A DNA stretch of 64,000 bases from WLMZ01 sp039920665 (GCA_039920665.1 JBDSDH010000150.1:29369-93368), one strand, 5' to 3'; shown: positions 1 through 9,320, counted from the stretch's first letter. A program made the numbers and translations. Notes: generated by a model from the sequence alone, not told the origin.

Positions 1-387
1 GTTGGTCACGAGGCGGATGTCGATGAACGCGACGTGGCAGCCGTCGCGACTGATCGCCGTGTTGCTCTGGGCGTCATTGTCGGCGGCGGCAAACGGCACC
101 GCCTCGGTCTGTTGGTCGGCCCGATTGCGAACCTTGCTGAGTTGCGTGCTGCCGTCGTCGACGTAGTTGTCGTAGTCGAACGCGACCAACGCGCCGTCGC
201 CAGACATGGTCGGCCCGAAACTGTCCCCGATCTCGGTGATCACCGACACCAGTTCGGCAGGAGGAGTGGCAGTTCCGCCGATCTGGACGTCGGACGCCAC
301 CAGAACTCCCGTGAGCAACAGCGTTGCGATCGCGGTCGAACCGTGGCGGCGCTGGCGCGAACAACAGGTTGGGGGACGTTCGGTCAT
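1..387 (-). CDS. Secreted PD40/WD40-like beta-propeller protein, N-terminal part
   Basis: The frame is open from ATG at 387 to the window edge, so only the N-terminus (about 129 residues) is visible. It begins with an Arg-rich segment and then a hydrophobic stretch (ATLLLTGVLVASDV), which looks like an export signal. After that comes the pattern 'SFGPTMSGDGALVAFDYDN', followed about 45 residues later by 'NTAISRDGCHVAFIDIRLV'. Repeated 'S.DG..VAF' strands are typical of the TolB/PD40 beta-propeller fold, so an extracytoplasmic propeller is likely. The function cannot be told from this fragment. Its 5' end faces the spacer before the BTAD regulator. Confidence 0.6.
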   Translation of the reverse strand, partial: MTERPPTCCSRQRRHGSTAIATLLLTGVLVASDVQIGGTATPPAELVSVITEIGDSFGPTMSGDGALVAFDYDNYVDDGSTQLSKVRNRADQQTEAVPFAAADNDAQSNTAISRDGCHVAFIDIRLVTN

Positions 388-465
388 GGTTGATCCAAGG
401 TGAAATACACCCTCAGTCTGTTCCTCTCCGGTGGATTGCTCAAGGCCCAATTGGGGGCCCGATCG

Positions 466-483
466 GCTGCCCGATCGGGCAGC
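466..483. repeat. 18-bp perfect palindrome GCTGCCCGATCGGGCAGC
   Basis: This perfect inverted repeat is centred on CGATCG in the 147-bp spacer between two minus-strand genes. It is preceded at 456-464 by a partial copy of the arm (GGGCCCGATC). It sits downstream of the BTAD regulator stop (535), so it could be a terminator stem for that gene or an operator for the secreted protein. No T-run follows on the minus strand. Confidence 0.4.
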
Positions 484-534
484 TCTCGCGCCGTGGTCGC
501 AGATCCCAGTTCGCAGTTCGCAGTTCGTCAACGA

Positions 535-3453
535 CTACGCGCCGAGGTCGGCCAGGACATGTTCGTATCGAGTCTGGGCCAACCCGGCGGCGGCGATATC
601 CCCACGTTCACGGTGAGCCGACATCAACAACCGCCACAGCTCGTCGGAGTATGGATGCTCGACGATGATGGATTCGCACACATCAATCGCCGCGCTGAAG
701 TCTCCCTCGCGGATCGAGCAGTCGGCGACGATCGAAGCGACCGCTTCGCGCATCGCCGCGACCCGCGAGCGTTCGCGAATGACGTATTCGACCGGTCCGT
801 CCTCGACGAGCAGTTCGCCGCCGTAGGTGGACAGCGCGAGTCGGGCTGCCGGCTTGGCAAGGTCGAAATCACTGCGCGCCATCGCAGCCTTTGCTTGACT
901 CGCGACCTCCATGAACAACGCCAGATCCGATGCTTCGGTCGTGGCGACGACCAGCCGATAGGCCTCGCCCTGGCGACGGATTCCGAATGCTTCCGGCACG
1001 CCGGCGTTGGCGAGCAACTTTCGAACGGCCGACACCGCCACTTGCAGATTGTGGATGCCGGATTCCGCCGTGCCATCGGGCCACAGCGCATCGACGATCG
1101 ATTCGCGGTGCAGTCCGTTGGCGGGATGGATCGCAAGCATTCGCAGCAATGCTCTCGCTCGTGGACGCAGCGAGTCGAGGTCGATCTCGCAACCGAACAC
1201 GCTCAGCCGGAATCCGCCCAGACATTGCACACGGAGTGGTTCGGCGTCGACATCGCGACCGCCCTGGCCGGCGACTTGGGCGGCCCCATGGATCCCGTCC
1301 GAATCGTGATCCGTCACCGGCTCCGAAGTGCTTGCGGCGGTGAGCGCCGTGGCTGTCAGGTCGTCCAATGGTTGCGGATCGACCAGGGCCACGAGCAGCG
1401 GCACCATCTGTTGCAGCCCGATCTGACGTGCGGCGGCGATCGCCACCGTCATTGCGTCGGAGTGCTGGGCTCGACCGTCGATCGTGGCGGACGCAACGGT
1501 GCACAGAAACTCGAAGGTGATTGCATCGAGGCTGTGGAATCGGTGGGCGGCCTCACGGAGGAGCCCGGATCCGGCGACGCCGCGCCGAGCTGCGCCGAGT
1601 CCGCCGAGGAATCCGCTGAAGGCCGCCCCCCACGCGTCGCCGTCGGCCACACATCGGTCGCGGATCCGCACTGCGTCGTCGACCCCGGTCGGGCGGTCCG
1701 TGAGCGCAAACGCCGCCTGCACCACTCGTGCCAGCCAACCGAAGCCGGCTCGCTCGGCGTAGGCCTCGGCATCGTCGAGCGCCTTTGAATCGATGGTTTT
1801 CGGTCGGTCGGTGGATTCGATCGAGCGCAACAACGCCAGCGCAGCCAGACCAGCGGCAATGCCGGCCGGTCCAGCGCGCTCGTCGCCGATTGCTCGCTCG
1901 GCAGCGTCGCGTGCGGCTCGGATGTCGCCGCCGAGTAACGACAGGAATGCGGCGGCGAGCAGGCCGTCGACGGTGTGTAGTCGCAGCAGTTCGCTGGCGG
2001 CGGCGAGTGGATCACGCCGGCACCCATGACGGGCAAGTCCTATCCAACCCTCGGGTGCCGGCGCCATTGGGTCCGCCCACGCCGTCATCGCGGCGAGCTG
2101 ACGTCGGCATTGATCAGCGAAATCTGCGCCGATGCCCTTGGCGAATGCCGCCCGGAACGACTCGGACGCGTCGTTCCATCGCCCGGCGAGATATTCGGCC
2201 CGAGCGCGAGCCAGGAGCAGCCATGGGTCGTCCGCGACCAGCGCAGGTGGCAGGTCATGGATCCATGCCGGGCTTGCGGCGCGACCGTGATCGTTGCTCG
2301 GACTCGCCAGTCGGCGCACGGCCTCCCAATCGCCGGCGCGAGCGAAACAGTGCAATGCCTCGTGCGCCGCGCCTCGCCCCTCCAGCAATATGCCGGCTCG
2401 GCGGAATCGCTCGGCAACCAGCGCTGCGCCGTCGCGCTCGAGCAGCAGCACTTCGACCTGAGCGCGCAGCACCTCGTGGTACCGGTAGTTCTCGTCATCG
2501 ATCGCGACGGTGAAGAGGTGGCTGCCGGCCAGTTCGTCGAGGTGCTCGCGCGAGCCGGTGCTCTCGCGCAAGGCGTCGGCCAGATCCGGTGTGATCACGC
2601 TGACGACGCAGGTGTCGAGCAGGAATGTGCGCAACTCAGCGCTGATCGGCTCGAGCACGTTGGCCGCGAGATACTCGCGAACGATGCGCGCCCGGCCGTT
2701 GAGCCGGTCGATCAGTCGGCGCTGTTCGGGTGGTGTGAGCCCACGAGCAGCAAGGTGGAACATCTGCAACCCGGCCGCCCAACCTTCGACTCGCCGCGAC
2801 AATCGGGCGATGTCGTCCGGTCGGAGCCACGTGTCGTACAGATCACGAAACAGTTGCTCGGCCTCCCACGATCGGAATCGCAATTCTTCGGGGCCAAACT
2901 GCAGCACTTGGCCCATCAGCCGGAGGTGGGACAGATCGATCCCAGGCTCGCGTCGGCCGGCAAGCACGATCCGGAGGTTGGGGGGAGCGAACTCGACGAG
3001 CGAGCCGAGCAGCGCCTCGGCGGATGTGCCGACGATGGCATGTACGTCGTCGATCACGATCGCGATCGGATCCCCGTTGTCGGCGACAGCATCGAGGGTC
3101 TCGTCGATCGAAGCGGTGTTCACAGGCGCCTCGGGCGACAGTTCGTGCAAGGCAGCATTGAGATGGGCGAGCATCGAGGTCGCCGAATCGACGCCGCCAC
3201 TGTTGATCCACGCAACCGGCCGCTGTGATTCTGTGGTGAACGCCGCGATCGCGGTGGTCTTACCCGATCCAGCTGGAGCGATCATCAGCGTGACCCGGTG
3301 GTCCCACGCCTGATCGAGCAGCGCCGAGATCCTCGGCCGGGCCAGGGCTCGCACGGTCGGGGGGCGCAGGCGCGACCGACCGATCGGTCCCGCAAACGGC
3401 GGCACGGATGGTGACAATGGCACGTTGGAATCCGGATTTGGGTTGCCGCTCAT
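535..3453 (-). CDS. MalT-like STAND ATPase with C-terminal BTAD/SARP transcription-activator domain
   Basis: This is a 972-residue cytoplasmic regulator. Residues 59-66 (APAGSGKT) form a Walker A motif in an ATPase resembling the LuxR-family MalT/AcoK NTPase, and 'IAIVIDDVH' near residue 115 is the Walker B. A long helical (TPR-like) middle follows. From about residue 740 a winged-helix OmpR/SARP-like domain (LRVQCLGGFRLSVFG) leads into a bacterial transcriptional activator domain ending at the C-terminus. Placing the DNA-binding and BTAD part at the C-terminus is the arrangement of AfsR-unlike, MalT-like 'BTAD' regulators. It probably senses an inducer and activates transcription; target genes are unknown. 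The ATG at 3453 sits just before the conserved N-terminal region. It is transcribed away from the TIGR03086 gene. Confidence 0.82.
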   Translation of the reverse strand: MSGNPNPDSNVPLSPSVPPFAGPIGRSRLRPPTVRALARPRISALLDQAWDHRVTLMIAPAGSGKTTAIAAFTTESQRPVAWINSGGVDSATSMLAHLNAALHELSPEAPVNTASIDETLDAVADNGDPIAIVIDDVHAIVGTSAEALLGSLVEFAPPNLRIVLAGRREPGIDLSHLRLMGQVLQFGPEELRFRSWEAEQLFRDLYDTWLRPDDIARLSRRVEGWAAGLQMFHLAARGLTPPEQRRLIDRLNGRARIVREYLAANVLEPISAELRTFLLDTCVVSVITPDLADALRESTGSREHLDELAGSHLFTVAIDDENYRYHEVLRAQVEVLLLERDGAALVAERFRRAGILLEGRGAAHEALHCFARAGDWEAVRRLASPSNDHGRAASPAWIHDLPPALVADDPWLLLARARAEYLAGRWNDASESFRAAFAKGIGADFADQCRRQLAAMTAWADPMAPAPEGWIGLARHGCRRDPLAAASELLRLHTVDGLLAAAFLSLLGGDIRAARDAAERAIGDERAGPAGIAAGLAALALLRSIESTDRPKTIDSKALDDAEAYAERAGFGWLARVVQAAFALTDRPTGVDDAVRIRDRCVADGDAWGAAFSGFLGGLGAARRGVAGSGLLREAAHRFHSLDAITFEFLCTVASATIDGRAQHSDAMTVAIAAARQIGLQQMVPLLVALVDPQPLDDLTATALTAASTSEPVTDHDSDGIHGAAQVAGQGGRDVDAEPLRVQCLGGFRLSVFGCEIDLDSLRPRARALLRMLAIHPANGLHRESIVDALWPDGTAESGIHNLQVAVSAVRKLLANAGVPEAFGIRRQGEAYRLVVATTEASDLALFMEVASQAKAAMARSDFDLAKPAARLALSTYGGELLVEDGPVEYVIRERSRVAAMREAVASIVADCSIREGDFSAAIDVCESIIVEHPYSDELWRLLMSAHRERGDIAAAGLAQTRYEHVLADLGA

Positions 3454-3612
3454 GGGTCTCCGAGCGAGAGGTCGCGCTGGGGCAAAGAGTCACTGTAGAT
3501 CGGTTCGGATGCCACTCTTTTCACGTCCCGTCGACCAGATCGATATCTTTGGTCGCAGGTGTCCCCGCACCTCATCCGGCGTCGACATCCTCTTGGAGAA
3601 AGGGAACCGATC

Positions 3613-3675
3613 ATGAACACCAATCGGCTGACCATCAATCGCCCGTATTGCGGGATCGCGACTGTTGCGCAATGA
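3613..3675 (+). CDS. Candidate 20-residue leader peptide upstream of the TIGR03086 gene
   Basis: ATG at 3613 follows a strong Shine-Dalgarno-like GGAGAAAGGG (about 3596-3605) and opens a 20-codon frame (MNTNRLTINRPYCGIATVAQ). Its TGA (3673-3675) overlaps the ATG (3672-3674) of the next gene as ATGA. The downstream gene has no recognisable ribosome site of its own, because the site lies in front of this small frame. Translational coupling or a regulatory leader is therefore plausible. No family is recognised. The alternative is that the ribosome site is fortuitous. Confidence 0.4.
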   Translation: MNTNRLTINRPYCGIATVAQ

Positions 3676-4232
3676 ACGATGGCTCGATTGCCGAACGGTA
3701 CCGACGGGTCGGTGGCAGGTTCACCGAGACGGTGGCCAATGTGCCAGCTGATGCATGGGATGCACCAGCGCCCTGCGAAGGATGGGTCGCTCGCGACGTC
3801 GTTCGCCACCTCGTCGAATGGTTTCCGCCGTTTCTCGAGTCCGGATCGGGCATCTCGATCCCGCCCATCCCGTCGGTCGAGTTGGATCCGGTCCAAGCGT
3901 GGATGGTTCTCGATCAGGCCGTGCAGGGTCTGCTCGACGATCCTGCCACGACGTCGACCGTGTTCAGCCACACGCTCGCCGGAACCCACCAGCTCGATCA
4001 GGCGATCGGGCAGTTCTTCCTCGGCGATGTTCTGTTGCACACGTGGGATCTGGCTCGGGCCGCTGGACTCGACGAACGGCTCGATCCCGCCGAGGTTGCG
4101 GCGATGTTGGCCGGGATCCTCCCGATGGACGAGGCCCTGCGCCAGAGCGGACAGTTCGGTCCACGAGTCGAGGTCGCTGACGACGCCGATGAGCAGACTC
4201 GATTGATCGCTTTCGTCGGCCGCCGACCCTGA
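3672..4232 (+). CDS. TIGR03086-family (DinB-like, mycothiol maleylpyruvate isomerase-type) protein
   Basis: This 186-residue protein has the hallmarks of the actinobacterial TIGR03086 family, which shares the DinB four-helix bundle with mycothiol-dependent enzymes. It shows 'TVANVPADAWDAPAPCEGWVARDVVRHLVEW' near the N-terminus, with a first metal-ligand His in DVVRHL, and 'FFLGDVLLHTWDLARAAG' around residue 125, which holds the second conserved His (LLHTWDLA). These His residues are expected to bind a metal. The substrate is unknown. A longer in-frame extension upstream exists, but homology starts at MNDGS. The start overlaps the end of the small leader ORF. Confidence 0.75.
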   Translation: MNDGSIAERYRRVGGRFTETVANVPADAWDAPAPCEGWVARDVVRHLVEWFPPFLESGSGISIPPIPSVELDPVQAWMVLDQAVQGLLDDPATTSTVFSHTLAGTHQLDQAIGQFFLGDVLLHTWDLARAAGLDERLDPAEVAAMLAGILPMDEALRQSGQFGPRVEVADDADEQTRLIAFVGRRP

Positions 4233-4400
4233 GACGTGCAGGAACGGGTCGTGTCCGTTCGTACCAGGCCTGATCAATCCTTCCCAAAGTTCTTGCCCTT
4301 GGAATGTTTGATCCGGACCCAATCAGCTATGGTTCGCTCAGGTCGGTCGTTTTGCGTCTCGGCCGAAAGTCATTCATCCAAAGATAGGGAGGTCGATGAG

Positions 4401-6560
4401 GTGACTCGTCAACGGAACAAGAAATATGTAGCAGCGCTCATGGGTGCGACATTGCTCGTGGCAGCGTGCAGCAGCGACAAGAAAGCCGATGAGGTTTCTG
4501 GCAATACGACCGCGACCACCGTGGCCAGTAGCAGCCCGGACTCGACGACGGCTGCGACAGATGCACCGACGACCGAAGCGTCCACCGAAGCGTCCACCGA
4601 GGCGCCGGCAACCACCGGTGGCACGGACACGACAGACGCCCCGGCCCAAGGCAGTGGCGAGGTCGGCACCGTCGGCGGTAGCGGCTGCGGAACCCCGCAC
4701 GGCCCGTACGACGAGCCCGAGGGTGACCCGACGGGCGAAGTGCGTGTCGCTTGGAACGACCCGCTGTTGTCGTTCAACTCCTCGACATCGCGTGGCAACG
4801 CCACGGCGAACGCGAACCCGTTGTACCTCACGTCGCTCGGCGGTTTGAGCTACTACGACGGCGACCTCAACTACATCAACAACGACCAATTCGGCACCTG
4901 CACGATCGAGTCGCTCGATCCGCTCACCGTCACCTACACGATCAACAAGGGGGTCACGTGGTCCGATGGGACTCAGGTCGATGCCGCTGACCTGGTCCTG
5001 TACTGGGCCGCGACCAGCGGTAAGTACCAGAGCGGAGACGGCATCATCGCCCCCAACGGTGACACGGTCGAAGCCACTGCCGACGGCGATCCCGTCGTAC
5101 TCGACTCCACCGGTGCCGAAGTGCCGTTCGGTGACATCGAACTCGAAGGCGACAATGGCGATCAGCTCCCCGCGGGCTACACCTACAAGGAGTCCGCCGG
5201 AGTCAGCTTCGACGCCTCCAACGAGTCGCTCGTCCTGGTGACGCAGTTCCCGAAGATCTCCGACGATGGACTCTCCGCGACGATCACGTGGGACAGCTTC
5301 TACGTGGACTACCAGAACGCTGGTCTCGGCGTGGGCGTTCCCGCTCATACCGTTGCTCGGCTCGCCCTCGGTATCGACGATCCCACGGAAGCCAAGAAGG
5401 CGTTGCTCGATGCGTTCGAGAACGACGACGTCGCTTCGATCAAGAAGATCTCGACGACGTGGAACACGGCGTTCGACACGACCAGCCTGCCGAGCGATGC
5501 GGGGCTGTACCTCAGCACCGGACCGTACCTGCTGACCGGTTACGACGAACTGAGCCAGATGACGTTCGAGGCCAACCCCGATTACACCTGGGGCCCCAAG
5601 CCGAAGGTCGAAACCGTGGTCTACCGCATCATCGGTGACCCAACGGCAGCGGTCCAGGCGCTCGAGAACGAAGAAGTCGACATCATCCAGCCGCAGTCCA
5701 CCGCTGACATCCTCACCACCGTGACCGGCTTGGCCGATCGCGGGATCGAGGTCATCACCGGCGACACCGGTGTCTACGAGCACGTCGACCTGCAGTTCAA
5801 CAACGGTGGCCCGTTCGATCCGGCCACTTATGGCGGCGACGCTGCCAAGGCGCTGAAGGTCCGTCAGGCGTTCCTCAAGACGGTTCCCCGTCAGGACATC
5901 CTCGACCGGTTGATCAAGCCGCTCAACCCCAAGGCCACGCTGCGTGAGTCGTTCACGACCGTCATCGGCGCTCCGGCCTACGACAAGATTGCAGCCGAGA
6001 ACGGCTCCGCCGACTACGACAAGATCGACATCGAGGGCGCCAAGGCCCTGCTTGCCGAGGTCGGAGTCAGCGGCACCATCGACGTCCGCTTCCTGTTTGC
6101 GGCCAACAACCCGCGCCGTGCCAATGAATACGAGCTGATCCGCGATTCAGCGGCCAAGGCCGGCTTCAACGTCATCGATGGCAGCAGCCCGACCTGGGGC
6201 CGTGACCTCAGCAACAATGCGGTCTATGACGCATCGCTGTTCGGCTGGCAGTCGACCGCAGTTGCGGTCGCCGACAGCGAGGCCAACTTCCGCACCGATG
6301 GTCAGAACAACTACGGCGGTTACAGCAGCACCGTCGTCGACGGTCTGTACGACAAGCTCAAGGCCAGTACCGATCCCGCCGAGCAGCAGACCTTGCTGGT
6401 CGACATCGAGAAGGAACTGGTGGCTGACGCTTTCGGTGTGACCATCTTCCAGCACCCGGGGCTCACCGCCTACAACAGCACCTACGTGACCGACGTGTCG
6501 ACGATCACGTTGTCGCCGACGGTGTTCTGGGACATCTACAACTGGACGCCAGCGTCCTAA
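4401..6560 (+). CDS. Peptide/nickel-type ABC transporter substrate-binding lipoprotein (SBP family 5)
   Basis: This 719-residue extracytoplasmic solute-binding protein starts at GTG 4401, with AGGGAGG about 8 nt upstream. The signal peptide ends in the lipobox LVAAC (Cys about residue 20), followed by a Thr/Ala/Glu-rich linker and then the family 5 binding domain. Typical landmarks are 'TITYTINKGVTWSDGTQVDAAD'-like strands near residue 180 and 'SGTIDVRFLF' near 560. It is the first gene of an oligopeptide-type import operon with permeases at 6659 and 8188 and an ATPase at 9980. The substrate could be peptides, nickel chelates or another small molecule; nothing in the sequence decides. A hairpin directly after its stop may keep its expression above that of the membrane genes. 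Confidence 0.9.
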   Translation: MTRQRNKKYVAALMGATLLVAACSSDKKADEVSGNTTATTVASSSPDSTTAATDAPTTEASTEASTEAPATTGGTDTTDAPAQGSGEVGTVGGSGCGTPHGPYDEPEGDPTGEVRVAWNDPLLSFNSSTSRGNATANANPLYLTSLGGLSYYDGDLNYINNDQFGTCTIESLDPLTVTYTINKGVTWSDGTQVDAADLVLYWAATSGKYQSGDGIIAPNGDTVEATADGDPVVLDSTGAEVPFGDIELEGDNGDQLPAGYTYKESAGVSFDASNESLVLVTQFPKISDDGLSATITWDSFYVDYQNAGLGVGVPAHTVARLALGIDDPTEAKKALLDAFENDDVASIKKISTTWNTAFDTTSLPSDAGLYLSTGPYLLTGYDELSQMTFEANPDYTWGPKPKVETVVYRIIGDPTAAVQALENEEVDIIQPQSTADILTTVTGLADRGIEVITGDTGVYEHVDLQFNNGGPFDPATYGGDAAKALKVRQAFLKTVPRQDILDRLIKPLNPKATLRESFTTVIGAPAYDKIAAENGSADYDKIDIEGAKALLAEVGVSGTIDVRFLFAANNPRRANEYELIRDSAAKAGFNVIDGSSPTWGRDLSNNAVYDASLFGWQSTAVAVADSEANFRTDGQNNYGGYSSTVVDGLYDKLKASTDPAEQQTLLVDIEKELVADAFGVTIFQHPGLTAYNSTYVTDVSTITLSPTVFWDIYNWTPAS

Positions 6561-6581
6561 TTGCTGGCTGAACGAAACGGA

Positions 6582-6617
6582 GCAGGGTGCGGAGATCGAG
6601 AGATCTCCGCACCCTGC
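6582..6617 (+). terminator. 16-bp stem hairpin with GAGA loop between binding-protein and permease genes
   Basis: Positions 6582-6597 are the exact reverse complement of 6602-6617, with a 4-nt GAGA (GNRA-type) loop. The stem begins 22 nt after the binding-protein stop and lies 42 nt before the permease GTG. No clear U-tract follows, so it could be a partial terminator or a 3' RNA-stabilising stem. Both are common after the first, highly expressed binding-protein gene of ABC operons. Confidence 0.65.
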
Positions 6618-6658
6618 CTCGTTGTCTGCCACACTGACCCCATGAGTAGCCGCTTGTC

Positions 6659-8191
6659 GTGACCACCTTCATCATTCGACGCATTGTCACCGCTGTTTTC
6701 ATCGTGATCGGTGCATCGTTCATCGTGTACATGCTGATGACCAAGGCCGGCGATCCGCTGGCCTTTCTGATCGAGATCAAGGATCCGACAACGCGTGAGC
6801 AGATTCGCCGCGATGTCGTGGCGGGACTGCACCTCGATGTGAACCCTGTGCTCCGGTTCTTCCGTTGGCTGGGCGATCTCCTCACGGGAAACTTCGGTAT
6901 CTCGGCCCGCACCCGGCTACCCGTGTCTGACGATCTCGGTCGTCGCCTGCTGCTGACCCTCAAGTTGGTCACGGCCTCCACGATTCTCTCCGTCGTCATC
7001 GGGATCGCGGTCGGCATCGTGACTGCACTGAAGCAGTACTCGGGCTTCGACTATGTCGCCACGTTCTTCACGTTCGTGTTCTTCTCGCTCCCGGTGTTCT
7101 GGGTGGCCGTCATCCTCAAGAGCGTCGGCGGCATCAACTTCAACGACTGGCTCCGCAACGGAGCGCACTTCTCGCCGACCGTCATCGTGCTCGCCGCACT
7201 CATCGTCGCCGGCCTGAGCTACACGATTTCCGGTGGGCCGGTACCGAGACGGGTCGGAATTGCCCTCACCGGCGGCGTCGGCGTGGGACTGCTCGTGTCG
7301 TACATCTCCTCGAGCCAGTGGATGCTCGATCCCAAACTCGGCCCGATCGTCGTGATCCTGCTTGCCGGTGGCATTGCCTACGCCGTCACGGCCGTCATGG
7401 CCGGGGTCGGGAACGCCAAGGCGCTGTACAGCGCGCTCACCACCGCTGGACTCGGCATCGTTTCCTATTTCGTGTTGCAACCCTTCTTCGACAGCGAGGG
7501 TTTCAACCTGTGGACGCTCCTCGGTCTCGGCGTCGTCGGCGTTGTGGTCGGCGTTGTCGTCGGTTACGCCTTCGGCGGATATGACAAGGGGCTTTCCGCT
7601 CGCACCGCAGGCCTCACCGCATTGTTCATCTCGATCGTGATCTTCGTCGATCGGGCGATGCAGTCGTGGGGCGAATATTCTTCGAGCGCTGTCATTCGGA
7701 ATCGGCCGATCAAGACGATCGGCGACCGTGAGAGTCGGTTGAAGGGCTCGTTCTGGGTGATCACCAACGACACCTTCAGCCACCTGATCCTGCCCACCAT
7801 TGCCTTGATGCTGATCTCGCTCGCGTCGTACACCCGATACTCCCGGGCGAGCATGCTCGAAGTCCTGAATCAGGACTACATCCGTACCGCTCGGGCCAAG
7901 GGCCTCACCGAGCGCACCGTGGTGATCCGACACGGTTTCCGCAATGCGATGATCCCGCTCGCGACCATTGTCGCGTTCGACATCGGTGGCGTCCTCGGTG
8001 GCGCGGTCATCACCGAGTCGGTGTTCGAATGGAACGCGATGGGACGGCTGTTCATCGAGTCGTTGCGCAACCTGGACCCCAATCCGTTCATGGGATTCTT
8101 CGTCATCATCTCGCTGTTCGCAGTGGTCGCCAACCTCGGTGCCGACCTGATGTACGCAGTACTCGACCCACGTATTCGGATCACGTCATGA
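6659..8191 (+). CDS. DppB/OppB-type ABC transporter permease with large membrane insertion
   Basis: This 510-residue integral membrane protein starts at GTG 6659. The N-terminus (FIIRRIVTAVFIVIGASFIVYML, TM1) and the C-terminal half (ASMLEVLNQDYIRTARAKGL, the EAA-type loop that contacts the ATPase, near residue 400) are standard for OppB/DppB. Usual family members have about 310-340 residues. Here about 170 extra residues lie between roughly 155 and 330, with several additional hydrophobic segments (PTVIVLAALIVAGLSYTI, LWTLLGLGVVGVVVGVVVGYAF). The reading frame is continuous with normal codon use, so this is an insertion rather than a frameshift. The stop overlaps the next ATG as ATGA. Confidence 0.88.
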   Translation: MTTFIIRRIVTAVFIVIGASFIVYMLMTKAGDPLAFLIEIKDPTTREQIRRDVVAGLHLDVNPVLRFFRWLGDLLTGNFGISARTRLPVSDDLGRRLLLTLKLVTASTILSVVIGIAVGIVTALKQYSGFDYVATFFTFVFFSLPVFWVAVILKSVGGINFNDWLRNGAHFSPTVIVLAALIVAGLSYTISGGPVPRRVGIALTGGVGVGLLVSYISSSQWMLDPKLGPIVVILLAGGIAYAVTAVMAGVGNAKALYSALTTAGLGIVSYFVLQPFFDSEGFNLWTLLGLGVVGVVVGVVVGYAFGGYDKGLSARTAGLTALFISIVIFVDRAMQSWGEYSSSAVIRNRPIKTIGDRESRLKGSFWVITNDTFSHLILPTIALMLISLASYTRYSRASMLEVLNQDYIRTARAKGLTERTVVIRHGFRNAMIPLATIVAFDIGGVLGGAVITESVFEWNAMGRLFIESLRNLDPNPFMGFFVIISLFAVVANLGADLMYAVLDPRIRITS

Positions 8192-9285
8192 CCCTTATCG
8201 AAGAACCACACGATCCGCAGCACACCCCTGGCGAGATGCCGGTCGGTGATGACGAGACGACACTCGAGCAACTCGAAGTTGCCGGTCTCAGCCAATCGCA
8301 GATCGTCCGTCGTCGCTTCTTCCGCCACAAGGGCGCCATGACGTCGTTGGTCTTGCTGGTGTTCATCCTCGTGCTGTCCGTCACCAGCATCGGCGTCGGC
8401 CCGGTTCCCGGCTTATGGAAGTACGACTACAACACTCTCATCCCCAACTCGCAGGACGAGTCGCCGACGTTGTCAGTGATTCCCTCGTTTGTCGGTGGCG
8501 GTGGTCTCCACATCGGCGACCACCCGTTCGGACTCGACAACTCCAAGGGCCGTGACATCTTCGCGCTCACCATGCGCGGTGTGCAGATGACGATGGTGGT
8601 GATTCTCATCCTCGCGCTGCTCTCGGTGACCATCGGGATCTCGCTCGGCGCAGTGTCGGGGTACTTCGGTGGTTGGGTCGATGCGGTGCTGATGCGCTTC
8701 ACCGATGTGATCCTGATCATCCCGTTGTTGCTCATCGCAGCCGTTGCCGGGTTTGCGTACAAGGTCAGCGGCGTGTGGAGTGTGGCTCTGATCCTGGGTT
8801 TGCTCTCGTGGACAGGACTGGCTCGCCTGGTGCGGGCCGAGTTCCTCGCCTATCGAGAGCGTGAGTTCGTCGATGCAGCGAAAGTGGCCGGAGCCTCGTC
8901 TCGGCGGATCATCTTCAAGCACATCCTGCCCAACACCATTGGGACCATTGTCGTCAGCACCACATTGTTGATGGGAGCCGGCATTCTCACCGAGGCAGCA
9001 TTGAGCTTCCTCGGGTTCGGGATCCAGTCGCCCGAGGTGTCGCTCGGTTCGCTCGTCAGCGAGTACCAAGGAGCGTTCTCGACTCGGCCGTGGCTCTTTG
9101 TCTGGCCGGGCGTGTTCATCATCTCGATCGTGTTGTGCCTGCAGTTCATCGGTGACGGTTTGCGCGATGCGTTCGACCCGCGGCAGAAGCGCATCCCCAA
9201 GCGCAAGGACCTCGACACAAGCATCGAATCAGCTCGGGCTCAGTCGTCCGCCAGCCACGAAGCTGCCGCCGGAGCCGCAGGCTGA
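8188..9285 (+). CDS. DppC/OppC-type ABC transporter permease
   Basis: This is a 365-residue partner permease. About 45 cytosolic N-terminal residues (including 'QIVRRRFFRHKGAMTSLVLL') lead into TM1. The periplasmic loop carries 'HPFGLDNSKGRDIFALTMRGVQ', typical of OppC, and the EAA loop is 'REFVDAAKVAGASSRRIIFKHILPN' near residue 230. It is followed by 'EAALSFLGFGIQSPEVSLG', a highly conserved DppC signature. The start at 8188 overlaps the upstream permease stop by 4 nt, indicating translational coupling. It forms the heterodimeric channel with the 6659 product. Confidence 0.9.
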   Translation: MTLIEEPHDPQHTPGEMPVGDDETTLEQLEVAGLSQSQIVRRRFFRHKGAMTSLVLLVFILVLSVTSIGVGPVPGLWKYDYNTLIPNSQDESPTLSVIPSFVGGGGLHIGDHPFGLDNSKGRDIFALTMRGVQMTMVVILILALLSVTIGISLGAVSGYFGGWVDAVLMRFTDVILIIPLLLIAAVAGFAYKVSGVWSVALILGLLSWTGLARLVRAEFLAYREREFVDAAKVAGASSRRIIFKHILPNTIGTIVVSTTLLMGAGILTEAALSFLGFGIQSPEVSLGSLVSEYQGAFSTRPWLFVWPGVFIISIVLCLQFIGDGLRDAFDPRQKRIPKRKDLDTSIESARAQSSASHEAAAGAAG

Positions 9286-9320
9286 TGACGGCCGTCACCG
9301 GCGGGGCGACAACAGTGGTG

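Noticed and set aside
400..1788. Plus-strand open frame opposite the BTAD regulator
   Set aside because: Antisense shadow; the minus strand shows an intact BTAD domain.
7100..7660. Frameshift or gene fusion artefact inside the OppB-type permease
   Set aside because: The frame and codon usage are continuous and both flanks are in the same frame, so a true insertion is more likely.
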